This document shows, one piece after another, positions 53,497 to 61,600 of a stretch of DNA of 64,000 bases; position 1 is the stretch's first letter, and each line of letters begins with the position of its first letter. Below the pieces are notes generated by a model. The model did no database searches. It was not told where the DNA came from and worked only from the letters and a program-made list of their open reading frames with translations. Both the position numbers and the translations under genes were made by a program. The DNA is from Corticicoccus populi (lineage in GTDB: Bacteria > Bacillota > Bacilli > Staphylococcales > Salinicoccaceae): NCBI RefSeq assembly GCF_042686195.1, contig NZ_JBHUOQ010000001.1, positions 930,001-994,000 on the forward strand, in the 5' to 3' direction.

Positions 53497-54965
53497 GATT
53501 GTCTGTTCTCCTTTAAAGGTAATGTAAATGTAATACTCGTTCCTTCCCCGCGGACACTCTCTGCTCTTATGCTGCCGTCGTGCTCCAGAATAATCTGTCT
53601 GGCAATTGCCAGACCTAGACCGCTGCCGCCATAATCACTGTTTCTGGAGCTTTCCACACGGTAAAACCGGTCAAAGATTACGTCTATATTTTCTAAATCC
53701 ATTCCTGCACCGTTATCATGAACAGTCACACTGATTTCATTAATTTTCTTCTCTGTCTCAATAATAATACGCTTTTCTGATTTATTCATGTGCTTTACAC
53801 TGTTTTGTATAATGTTATCCAATACCCGGCGTATCTGCTGAATATCTATATATACATCCGCCTCTTTTACACGTATATTTTTAAAATCCAGACTAACATT
53901 CTGCTGCTCAAGGTCCAGCTGGTATTCTTCCACAAAGTGGCTGAGAAACTTTACTAAATCAATTTTTTTAAATTCAAAAGGGATTTTATGTAAATCCAAT
54001 TTGGAGAATACAAATAAATCATCTATTAAAAAATTTAAATTCCTTGCTTTATTATAGACAATATTCAAATATTGCTGCTGTTTAACCGGTGTGTCTGCGA
54101 CACCGTCTTTTAATCCTTCCACATAGCCGATGATTGAAGTGACCGGTGTTTTTAAATCATGCGAAATATTAGACAACAGTTCTTTTCTATTTTCTTCATA
54201 AGCTTTATTTTCTTTACTGACTCTATTCAATGCACCGCGTAACTTTTCAAATTCCCGTGCAAGTTCGTTAACTTCCCCTTTTTTACCCGAGACAATTTCT
54301 ATCTTTCCTTCCAGTTCCCCATCTTTTAACTGCTGAACTTTTTTATTCAACTCACGTAACGGAAGAATAATCGATTGATTTAACGAACGGTTAAACAGAA
54401 TAATAATCAGAACTGCCACTGTTAAAATCAATGCCGTAATAATCAATGCCCATCTCTGCACAAAGTCTGAAAAGCTGTTTTCTTTTTTTAGAATCATTAC
54501 ACTGCCATTATCATTATCAGAGAAATTAAAATCAAACTTCAAATAACGATATAAACTCCCCTTATTATCAATTGTCCCCTGTGTATAAATATTTTCAGTA
54601 TCAAATTCCGGGGCATGCGCAATTAATGATTCCACAACGAGGTTTGGAGAATGATATAAAATATCATTCTCTTTTCTAATAACTATATCAACCTCTCTTT
54701 CCTCAAAGTCATTAACCTGGTCCTTTAAATCAGGATTCATCAAATCATCCGGATTCTCTTTTGCAATATTACGAAAAGTGACTAATGCCTCCTGTTCGGC
54801 ATAAGTCACTTGTTTTTGCTGAGTTACCGATTTATAGAGTTGAACCGGTGATGAAATCTGTCCGTTTATTGAAAATAAAAGGAACCATATGATGACAAGT
54901 ATAGAACAAATGATAACCAATAAACTCCCAATAAATGTGATTAAAAATCGTGTTCTTATACTCAT
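53493..54965 (-). CDS. Sensor histidine kinase
   Basis: 490 aa. First membrane helix about 6-31, an extracellular sensing domain of about 140 residues, second helix about 171-192, HAMP, then His-kinase domain with His269 in SNISHDLKTP, N box around NIIQNSVKHM, DNGAGMD and GGSGLGLAIA. The start at 54965 is taken because GGAG lies 9 bp before it; an ATG two codons upstream is too close. The kinase gene precedes the regulator gene, the reverse of the usual order, and follows a lipoprotein gene by 27 bp. Confidence 0.92.
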   Translation of the reverse strand: MSIRTRFLITFIGSLLVIICSILVIIWFLLFSINGQISSPVQLYKSVTQQKQVTYAEQEALVTFRNIAKENPDDLMNPDLKDQVNDFEEREVDIVIRKENDILYHSPNLVVESLIAHAPEFDTENIYTQGTIDNKGSLYRYLKFDFNFSDNDNGSVMILKKENSFSDFVQRWALIITALILTVAVLIIILFNRSLNQSIILPLRELNKKVQQLKDGELEGKIEIVSGKKGEVNELAREFEKLRGALNRVSKENKAYEENRKELLSNISHDLKTPVTSIIGYVEGLKDGVADTPVKQQQYLNIVYNKARNLNFLIDDLFVFSKLDLHKIPFEFKKIDLVKFLSHFVEEYQLDLEQQNVSLDFKNIRVKEADVYIDIQQIRRVLDNIIQNSVKHMNKSEKRIIIETEKKINEISVTVHDNGAGMDLENIDVIFDRFYRVESSRNSDYGGSGLGLAIARQIILEHDGSIRAESVRGEGTSITFTLPLKENRQS

Positions 54966-54998
54966 TACCATCTTCTCCCCGTACTATAAATTCAAGTT

Positions 54999-55952
54999 TT
55001 AAAATCCAAATGACGGATTGTACTCACCGGTATACGGCTCATGTTCGACAAAAATTTCTATCTCATTACCTTCAGCATCTTCACCCATCCGTTTATAAGT
55101 AAAACGTTCATTATTTAATTCAGTCACTTCAAGAACCGCACCATAACTGTTTTCTCCGACAGAAACATGTGCTCGGATTTTATTATCGTTAATCACATCA
55201 AAGTATCCGAAATCTCTTCGGCTGTCACCGCTCTCTATATCAAAGAATTCATACTTATTGGTTTCCTTATCAAACTTGGCAATACTGATAAAATTGCTGT
55301 TGTATTCAGTAACATCATTACCGTCACTGTCTTTCACTGATGTTCCATTCCACAAAGTACCGTCCAAAATCTCCACTCCGGAAACATTCTGCATGATTTC
55401 ACCTGTTTCACTGACCATTTCCGGACTCTCATTTGTAAATTCAAGTTCAGACTCATTATACGGTATATGCTCCACATAAATCTCTACTTCGTTTCCATCA
55501 GCATCTTTACCCATCCGCTTATAAGTGAATATCTCATCATTCAGCTCGGTTAGATCCACAACTGCCTGATAATCCATAGTTTCAGAAATTAAAATTCGTT
55601 TAGTGCCGTCATTACTGACAAAAAACACACCTTCATCTCCACGGGTCTCACCTGTTTCCTTATCAAAAAACTCATATCTGTTTGTCTGTTCATCGTACTT
55701 GGCAAGTCCAATAAAGTTGCTGTTCTCTTCTGTTAAATCATTGCCATCCTCATCGTAAACTTTAGTACCCTGCCAGTTTACAGACGTCAAAGTATCAGTA
55801 TACTCCTCACCTTTTGACACTTCATTTTGCTCAGTATCTTCATTTTGAACGGATTCCTGATTTTCTTCAACCTCATTCTCAAGCGTACCGCAGGCGGCCA
55901 TCATAAATGTGCCGGTTAAAGCCAATGTGATTAAATTTCTTTTCGTGTTCAT
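54999..55952 (-). CDS. Lipoprotein with two DUF4822-like repeats
   Basis: 317 aa. Signal sequence with lipobox MAACG (Cys21), an acidic Glu/Asn/Gln linker, then two homologous domains of about 110 residues. Each has the pattern W-x-GT-x-V/K-x-D-DGND-x-T-E, IAKFDKETNKYEFFD (or LAKYDEQTNRYEFFD), a central Arg-x-D/E-x-G-x-F/Y step, and a shared end ELN-(D/N)E-x-FTYKRMG. I take it as DUF4822 from memory; function unknown. It is the first gene of the operon with the kinase and regulator, so it may feed the signal sensed by the kinase. Confidence 0.85.
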   Translation of the reverse strand: MNTKRNLITLALTGTFMMAACGTLENEVEENQESVQNEDTEQNEVSKGEEYTDTLTSVNWQGTKVYDEDGNDLTEENSNFIGLAKYDEQTNRYEFFDKETGETRGDEGVFFVSNDGTKRILISETMDYQAVVDLTELNDEIFTYKRMGKDADGNEVEIYVEHIPYNESELEFTNESPEMVSETGEIMQNVSGVEILDGTLWNGTSVKDSDGNDVTEYNSNFISIAKFDKETNKYEFFDIESGDSRRDFGYFDVINDNKIRAHVSVGENSYGAVLEVTELNNERFTYKRMGEDAEGNEIEIFVEHEPYTGEYNPSFGF

Positions 55953-56075
55953 ATGTTCTACATCTCCTCTATATGTTATAAATTTATAATAAAGGATGAT
56001 TATAAAACCGGTATAAACAATAAATAAAACTAAAATGAACAAAAAATAAAATTTTTATGAACTCATACAAAAAAA

Positions 56076-56099
56076 CTTGGATTGTATTCACAATCCAAG
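56076..56099 (-). terminator. ylbF terminator
   Basis: Perfect stem CTTGGATTGT / ACAATCCAAG with a GAAT-type tetraloop, followed on the minus strand by seven T. It separates ylbF from the DUF4822 operon. Confidence 0.92.
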
Positions 56100-56137
56100 A
56101 ACTTATAAACCGTTTTTTCTATTTTAAATCTATATTT

Positions 56138-56578
56138 CTAGCCGACCTTGCAGCCGCAGCTTCCGCCTGTTGAACATCCTAAAGAATCACCGCTTGCAAA
56201 GAACGGGTTATTGCTGACCACATTCACATGCTCACTGACGACTTGGGATATGTGGTACAGTACTTCATCCAGCATCTCCTGAAGTTTATATTCTGCACGT
56301 CTAAACTCCATGATTACAGGATTCATATCCATTTCTTTTTTAAATTGATTAATTTCACGGCGCTTTGTACTAAAATCGGGATGATACTTACCAAAACGCT
56401 GCACCTCTTCAAAGTCTATTTTCAGCTTCGAAAATTTATCAATCAGATTTTTCACTTCCGTATCACTATCAAGAAGTAATCTATAATGGCAGTATTGCTT
56501 ATATTCTTCAGTCTGAGTTATTTTTTCGTTTAAGGCATCCAGCTGATCCAGTATTTCAATTTCTTTATCAATTGTCAT
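56138..56578 (-). CDS. ylbF: YlbF/RicF family regulator with C-terminal cysteine motif
   Basis: 146 aa helical protein (Com_YlbF fold) with C-terminal cysteines Cys135, Cys141 and Cys143 in CSTGGSCGC. In Bacillus subtilis YlbF, YmcA and YaaT form an iron-sulfur complex that supports RNase Y processing of many mRNAs. The cysteine tail is kept here, so cluster binding is plausible. The last core gene on the right side of the accessory block; ylbG is on its left side. Confidence 0.9.
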   Translation of the reverse strand: MTIDKEIEILDQLDALNEKITQTEEYKQYCHYRLLLDSDTEVKNLIDKFSKLKIDFEEVQRFGKYHPDFSTKRREINQFKKEMDMNPVIMEFRRAEYKLQEMLDEVLYHISQVVSEHVNVVSNNPFFASGDSLGCSTGGSCGCKVG

Positions 56579-56640
56579 AAAAACACCTCTGAATCTAGTC
56601 TATCACAATTCATTCTTCCCTTCTAGACGACAATTTCCAT

Positions 56641-56669
56641 TTGCAACTCTTGTAGGAATAGATTAAAAT
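56641..56669 (+). promoter_or_regulatory. yugN promoter
   Basis: TTGCAA (56641-56646), 17-bp spacer, TAAAAT (56664-56669), about 38 bp before the yugN start. Confidence 0.7.
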
Positions 56670-56706
56670 TATAGTAATGCTAATAAAAGCTTAGGGAGGA
56701 AATTTC

Positions 56707-57063
56707 ATGGTTTTTGAAAACTCTGGTCTTGAAACGATGGTCGTACCTCAAGATATCTTACAGAATGTAATGAATAAAAATGGCTGGGTCCTCGGCGGCT
56801 CATGGGACTATGAACGAATGACTTTTGATTTTAAATATGAAGTACCGGAAGGAATTTATTATCTGCGTCTGCCGGGATATGCGGTTGATGGTGATGTCGG
56901 TGCAAATAATGCAACGCTTCAATTAATGGATCCTTACATGGGTAAACATTATTATCCAACAGGTATCGAGTACGGCAGTGACGAACACTTCCCTGACCGT
57001 ATTGTTGATCATGCTGTAAATAAAATCCGCAAAGTGACACAGGACTTGACTGCCCTCGTATAA
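56707..57063 (+). CDS. yugN: YugN-like family protein
   Basis: 118 aa, soluble. Family pattern: WVLGGSWDYERMTFDFKYE, YYLRLPGYAVDGDV and LMDPYMGKHYYPTGIEYG. Function unknown; common in Bacilli. Strong ribosome-binding site AGGGAGG. Has its own promoter and terminator, so it is a single-gene unit between ylbF and ctaM. Confidence 0.88.
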   Translation: MVFENSGLETMVVPQDILQNVMNKNGWVLGGSWDYERMTFDFKYEVPEGIYYLRLPGYAVDGDVGANNATLQLMDPYMGKHYYPTGIEYGSDEHFPDRIVDHAVNKIRKVTQDLTALV

Positions 57064-57071
57064 ATCACCCG

Positions 57072-57100
57072 CCCGTTTATCCTTGATAAACGGGTTTTAT
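57072..57100 (+). terminator. yugN terminator
   Basis: Stem CCCGTTTATC / GATAAACGGG with a CTT loop, then TTTTATTAT on the plus strand. Confidence 0.9.
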
Positions 57101-57104
57101 TATA

Positions 57105-57133
57105 CAAAAAAACCGGAGCACTCTGTGCTCCGG
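57105..57133 (-). terminator. ctaM terminator
   Basis: Stem CCGGAGCAC / GTGCTCCGG with a short loop and seven to eight T on the minus strand, directly after ctaM. Confidence 0.92.
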
Positions 57134-57142
57134 CTGTATTTA

Positions 57143-57604
57143 TCAATGAAAGATTGCATCAAATAATCCAGTCGTTTCTCCGCCCGGATAAAGGACGTAT
57201 AACAAAACATATACCATCACACCTGTAATCGCCGTCAGGAACCAGACAGGCACTGCAATTCTGCCGATTTTACGGTGGCGGGATCTTTTACCTTTAGTCC
57301 CCGTATAAAGCTGTACTCCCCCAAGTATGCCGCCTGTCGTAGACAGCATAATATGACCAATCAGGAAAACAACATAGTAAATTTCAAGAGACTCAGGTCC
57401 GCCGAACTGAGTATTCCCGAGGAATATCGTTTTCGACAAATAAATAATGAAAAAGATAAGTGCCGCAACCGCTGCGTATTTCATCCATTTTTCATGTTCA
57501 ACTTCTTTTCGCTGTCTTATTTTCACAATACCGACTACCATAAATATTGCACTGAGTACAATGAATGAAGTACTTATTGTTGGTAAAATAAAATGTAAAT
57601 CCAC
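57143..57604 (-). CDS. ctaM: DUF420 membrane protein CtaM (oxidase assembly)
   Basis: 153 aa with four membrane helices. The DUF420 pattern with conserved His/Glu is visible (EHEKWMKYAA, HIMLSTTGG, KHRKIGRI-like RHRKIGRIAVP). In Staphylococcus aureus CtaM is needed for a working aa3 oxidase. The start is GTG at 57604, 8 bp after AGGGG. Follows ctaG and probably shares its promoter. Confidence 0.88.
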   Translation of the reverse strand: MDLHFILPTISTSFIVLSAIFMVVGIVKIRQRKEVEHEKWMKYAAVAALIFFIIYLSKTIFLGNTQFGGPESLEIYYVVFLIGHIMLSTTGGILGGVQLYTGTKGKRSRHRKIGRIAVPVWFLTAITGVMVYVLLYVLYPGGETTGLFDAIFH

Positions 57605-57625
57605 TTAAATAACCCCTATCTACTT

Positions 57626-58579
57626 TTATCTAAACTGCTTATGCAGTTCCTGCTGCATACGTGCTTTTTCCAAAGAACGTCTTGTTGTCTCTTCTTCATC
57701 CTCACGCTCATCTCTATACCATCTGTAAAAGATAAAGCCAAGCATGAATCCGAAAAATACTTCCTGAAGTACTTTCATTATGATACCGCCGGTCTGCTGA
57801 TCATGAATCGGTGAGGTATTTGTAAAATACTCCGGACCGGATATAATCCCCTGGCCCTTCAACCCTTCAAGTACACCTGACGGCACACAGAGTTCCATTG
57901 CAGAAAGCCATGCATCACCTTCTGTAAATGTTGCATACAGCGGACTTGAAGAGAATATAATTAATGCACACGCCGGTGTAAGCAGCATGCCTATACCGAA
58001 TATATAGAGCAGTTTGAATAATCCACCCATATGGTTTTCTCTCGGCTCCACTTTATTAAAAATTGGGTAGAACATAATAACGGACAGGAGAAACAGAGTC
58101 ACTAATGCCAGTGTATGTAATGTTGCATTCATTTTTAAAGTATCCATAATCACAGGCAGATGATAAATAGAAAACGCACCATTAAACAAAATCAAAGCAA
58201 CCAAAGGTTTCTTTGCAATATAAAACAACTGCTTAATGACAGGCAGATTTACTAAATATCTCCATAAATATTCCGGGACACATGCATAAAACAAAGGTGC
58301 TACAAGTAAAAGTCCTACAGCCATTTGAAGCATATGAAAACTGAACAGTATATGACTCAATAAATCTACAGGTGATCCATAAGTAATATAAAGCAGAATC
58401 ATATTGACTACAAAAATACTGCCTTCTTTTCTTGTTAACGGACGTCCGCCTTCAAATTCATCATACCATCTCGTAGTAATCAAAAAGAAGACAACTGTAC
58501 AAATTGCGATGAATGTGAAAAAGAACGGGCTCCAATTTGCCATAAAGCCGAATATTGATATCGATGAAAGATTTTCCAT
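57626..58579 (-). CDS. ctaG: Cytochrome c oxidase assembly factor CtaG (caa3 type)
   Basis: 317 aa, about seven membrane helices. Homologue of Bacillus CtaG, required for caa3 oxidase maturation, probably copper delivery; His-rich membrane segments (HILFSFHMLQM) fit. ATG 58579 is preferred: AAAGGA lies 8 bp before it, whereas the first ATG overlaps that site. It has its own promoter, apart from the ctaB-F operon. Confidence 0.9.
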   Translation of the reverse strand: MENLSSISIFGFMANWSPFFFTFIAICTVVFFLITTRWYDEFEGGRPLTRKEGSIFVVNMILLYITYGSPVDLLSHILFSFHMLQMAVGLLLVAPLFYACVPEYLWRYLVNLPVIKQLFYIAKKPLVALILFNGAFSIYHLPVIMDTLKMNATLHTLALVTLFLLSVIMFYPIFNKVEPRENHMGGLFKLLYIFGIGMLLTPACALIIFSSSPLYATFTEGDAWLSAMELCVPSGVLEGLKGQGIISGPEYFTNTSPIHDQQTGGIIMKVLQEVFFGFMLGFIFYRWYRDEREDEEETTRRSLEKARMQQELHKQFR

Positions 58580-58611
58580 AATAATCATCCTTTAAAATTT
58601 CGCTTATCCCT

Positions 58612-58640
58612 AGTATAAATTTTATCACAGTACAGCTCAA
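58612..58640 (-). promoter_or_regulatory. ctaG-ctaM promoter
   Basis: Minus strand TTGAGC (58635-58640), 17-bp spacer, TATACT (58612-58617). A near-palindrome TGACAATATATTGACA lies about 10 bp upstream of the -35 and might be a regulator site. Confidence 0.68.
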
Positions 58641-58671
58641 GCCAGTGTGGTGACAATATATTGACAAAAGA

Positions 58672-58703
58672 CAAAGGACCGGCACTTATTGTGCCGGCCC
58701 TTT
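58672..58703 (-). terminator. ctaB-F operon terminator
   Basis: Stem AAAGGGCCGGCAC / GTGCCGGTCCTTT with an AATAA-type loop (one G-T pair), following ctaF on the minus strand. Confidence 0.85.
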
Positions 58704-58714
58704 ATGTTTGATCA

Positions 58715-59056
58715 TTAAATTGGTTTACCAATCCAGACGATATAGATGAACACTACAATGAATGTTAACGCAAAGAAAAATCCAGAGAGCATCATCAATT
58801 TCATATAGTCATGTCCTTTGTCTTTCACGTGCATGAAATAATAGAACTGCAGTATTACCTGCATAAATGCAAGAATAATAACGATTGGTATAATGAATGA
58901 ACTTGAGAAACCGTAAGCTGCCAGACCAAATGCAATAAATGTCATGAAAATCATTAAGCCGAATGAAACCAGCTGCTGACGCATTTCTCTGGTGCGTTCA
59001 CGACGAACGTAGTCCAGTTTCTCTTTTGAGAGTGCTTCAACTTTTACATCTGCCAT
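58715..59056 (-). CDS. ctaF: Cytochrome c oxidase subunit IV
   Basis: 113 aa, three membrane helices, of the caa3/quinol oxidase subunit IV (COX4-pro) family: LQFYYFMHVKDKGHD is the recognisable part. Structural subunit. Last gene of the cta operon, just before its terminator. Confidence 0.92.
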   Translation of the reverse strand: MADVKVEALSKEKLDYVRRERTREMRQQLVSFGLMIFMTFIAFGLAAYGFSSSFIIPIVIILAFMQVILQFYYFMHVKDKGHDYMKLMMLSGFFFALTFIVVFIYIVWIGKPI

Positions 59057-59057
59057 A

Positions 59058-59681
59058 TTATAACACCCCTAACAAGTAAACGATTGTAAAGATAAATACC
59101 CATACAACATCGATAAAGTGCCAGTACAGTGCTGCTGTATTCACTTTAGCCGCTGTATACACCGATAATCCCCGTTTTGCATTACGGATTATCAGCAGTG
59201 TAATCCAGACTAAACCGAGAACAACGTGAAAACCATGTGTTCCAATCAGGAAGTAGAAAGAACTTCCGAATGCACTTGATCTAAATGTATGACCTAAATG
59301 AACATACTCAATGAACTCATAAATTTCAAGAGCAAGGAATCCTAAGCCGAGAAGCACTGTGATTCCAAGCCATAACTGCATTTTATTAAAGTTATTATTT
59401 CTCATGTGGTAAATCGCGTACACACTTGTCAATGATGATGTTAAAAGTAACATCGTCATGACAAATGCAAGTTCCAGGTGGTACAAATCTGCAGCATGCA
59501 GATGCCCGCTTGGTGTTGAATCTTTTAATGCAAGATAAGTTGCAAAGAGAGATGCGAAAAGTACTGTTTCACCAGCTAAGAACGTCCAGAAGCCGATAAA
59601 TTTATTTTTACCTTCCAATGTTGCTCTCTCAGGGTGAGCCGGCCATCTTTCACTTGGTACATTGTATTCCATGTTAGCCAT
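59058..59681 (-). CDS. ctaE: Cytochrome c oxidase subunit III
   Basis: 207 aa, five membrane helices. Conserved FWTFLAGETVLFASLF and HGFHV...HFIDVVWVFIF are the subunit III signatures. The ATG overlaps the ctaD stop (TAATG). Confidence 0.95.
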   Translation of the reverse strand: MANMEYNVPSERWPAHPERATLEGKNKFIGFWTFLAGETVLFASLFATYLALKDSTPSGHLHAADLYHLELAFVMTMLLLTSSLTSVYAIYHMRNNNFNKMQLWLGITVLLGLGFLALEIYEFIEYVHLGHTFRSSAFGSSFYFLIGTHGFHVVLGLVWITLLIIRNAKRGLSVYTAAKVNTAALYWHFIDVVWVFIFTIVYLLGVL

Positions 59682-61597
59682 TATTTCGCACCCCTTTCTA
59701 ATTCTTCTAAATCTTTTTGTACTTCTTCTTTTTTAACATAATACCCTAAATCATCTTTCCATGAACGGACAATCATTGAACCTGCAGTAATCACAAGACC
59801 TATAATCAATACATAAACTGCCCATGGCTTTTCAGGTAGATTTGATACAGCATCAATTGCCCAGTCTTTACCTGCAGCAAAGTACAGTGCGCCGAATGCT
59901 GCAACAAACAAGCCGAATGACATTACAAATGGGATAAATGAATTATTAGGCATATGGAAATCATCAAGCGGTTCTGCCGGAATCATTTTTCCGTTGCCAT
60001 CTTTCTTCTCAACCCAGTATGCATCTAAACCGCGGACAAGCGGTGTTTGTGCAAAGTTGTAATATGGAACAGGCAGCGGCAGTGACCACTCAAGTGTACG
60101 TCCGTCACCCCAAGGATCCATTCCGACTTTTTCATTTTTCGCAACTGTAATCACAATGTTAATAACAAGGAATATTACTGCTACAGCCATAAACATTGCT
60201 CCGATTGTAGAGATTAAGTTGGCTGTTTCGTAACCTTGTCCATCGAGATATGTGAATACACGTCTCGGCATACCCCATAATCCTAAGAAATGCTGTATTA
60301 AGAATGTGAGGTGGAATCCGATAAAGAATAATACGAATGTAACTTTACCTAGTTTCTCACTCAGCTTAGTTGCAAACATTAACGGCCAGTAATAGTGAAG
60401 TCCTGCAAGTAGTGCAAATACTACACCGCCGACAATTACATAGTGGAAATGGGCAACGATAAAGTATGAGTCATGGTACTGATAGTCAGCCGGTGCTGCA
60501 GCCTGCATAACACCTGTGACACCACCCATAACAAATGACGGAATAAATGCAACCGCATATAGCATAGGTGTCGTAAACTCTATACTTCCGCCCCATATAG
60601 TTGCAATCCAGTTAAATATTTTAATACCTGTCGGTACTGCAATCGCCATTGTTGCTACAGCAAATATCGCATTTGCTGTCGGTCCAAGACCAACTGTAAA
60701 CATGTGGTGAGCCCAAACCATGAATCCGAAGAAACCAATGAGTACTGTTGCAAATACCATTGCTGAGTATCCAAACAGACGTTTTCTTGAGAAGGTTGTG
60801 AATATCTCAGAGAAAATACCGAACGCTGGAAGTATCAGAATGTATACTTCCGGGTGACCGAAGATCCAGAACAAGTGCTCCCAGATAATCGTGTTCCCTC
60901 CAGCTTCGACGATAAAGAAACCGGAACCGAACATACGGTCAAATAACATTAAGAATAAACCAATAGTAAGCGGCGGGAATGCAAATACGATTAAGATTGA
61001 AGCAACTAAAGTTGTCCAAGTCATTAACGGCATTCTCATGTACGTCATACCAGGTGCTCTCATGTTAATAATTGTTGTTACGAAGTTGATACCGGAAATT
61101 AATGTACCGGCACCAGAAACCTGTAACCCTAGTACATAGAAGTCAATACCATGTCCAGGTGAGTTAATTGAAAGTGATGCATAACTTGTCCAGCCTGCAT
61201 CCGGGGCACCGCCTAAAAACCATGAAAGGTTTAGAAAGATACCACCGAAGATAAACAGCCAAACACCCAGTGCATTTAAGAATGGAAAAGCAACATCCCG
61301 TGCACCAATCTGGAGCGGTACTGTTGCGTTCATAAACGCGAACAAAAGGGGCATAGCAGCAAGGAAAATCATCGTTGTACCATGCATAGTAATTACTTCA
61401 TTAAACAGTCCTGCTGACAGGAAGTCATTGTTTGGTACTGCAAGCTGAATTCTGATCAGCATTGCTTCTATACCACCGACAACAAAGAAGAAACCACCAG
61501 CAATCAGGTAAAGTATCGCAATTTTCTTATGGTCTACTGTAGTTAAGTAATCCCATATTACTGATCCGACACTACGTTTTTTCGCAGTCTGTGCCAT
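59681..61597 (-). CDS. ctaD: Cytochrome c oxidase subunit I
   Basis: 638 aa catalytic subunit with about 14 membrane helices. The heme a/a3 and CuB site is visible: HGTTMIF (heme a His), the FGHPEVYI helix with the CuB His and proton-path Glu, WAHHMF (CuB His pair), and HFHYVIVGG (heme ligands). The extended C-terminal helices include the subunit III-like first helices seen in Bacillus caa3. Reduces oxygen to water and pumps protons. Confidence 0.96.
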   Translation of the reverse strand: MAQTAKKRSVGSVIWDYLTTVDHKKIAILYLIAGGFFFVVGGIEAMLIRIQLAVPNNDFLSAGLFNEVITMHGTTMIFLAAMPLLFAFMNATVPLQIGARDVAFPFLNALGVWLFIFGGIFLNLSWFLGGAPDAGWTSYASLSINSPGHGIDFYVLGLQVSGAGTLISGINFVTTIINMRAPGMTYMRMPLMTWTTLVASILIVFAFPPLTIGLFLMLFDRMFGSGFFIVEAGGNTIIWEHLFWIFGHPEVYILILPAFGIFSEIFTTFSRKRLFGYSAMVFATVLIGFFGFMVWAHHMFTVGLGPTANAIFAVATMAIAVPTGIKIFNWIATIWGGSIEFTTPMLYAVAFIPSFVMGGVTGVMQAAAPADYQYHDSYFIVAHFHYVIVGGVVFALLAGLHYYWPLMFATKLSEKLGKVTFVLFFIGFHLTFLIQHFLGLWGMPRRVFTYLDGQGYETANLISTIGAMFMAVAVIFLVINIVITVAKNEKVGMDPWGDGRTLEWSLPLPVPYYNFAQTPLVRGLDAYWVEKKDGNGKMIPAEPLDDFHMPNNSFIPFVMSFGLFVAAFGALYFAAGKDWAIDAVSNLPEKPWAVYVLIIGLVITAGSMIVRSWKDDLGYYVKKEEVQKDLEELERGAK

Positions 61598-61600
61598 ATA

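Noticed and set aside
50896..56137. The accessory block as a recent mobile island
   Set aside because: No integrase, terminal repeats or target duplication are visible and base composition looks like the neighbours; insertion relative to Bacillus order is clear, mobility is not.
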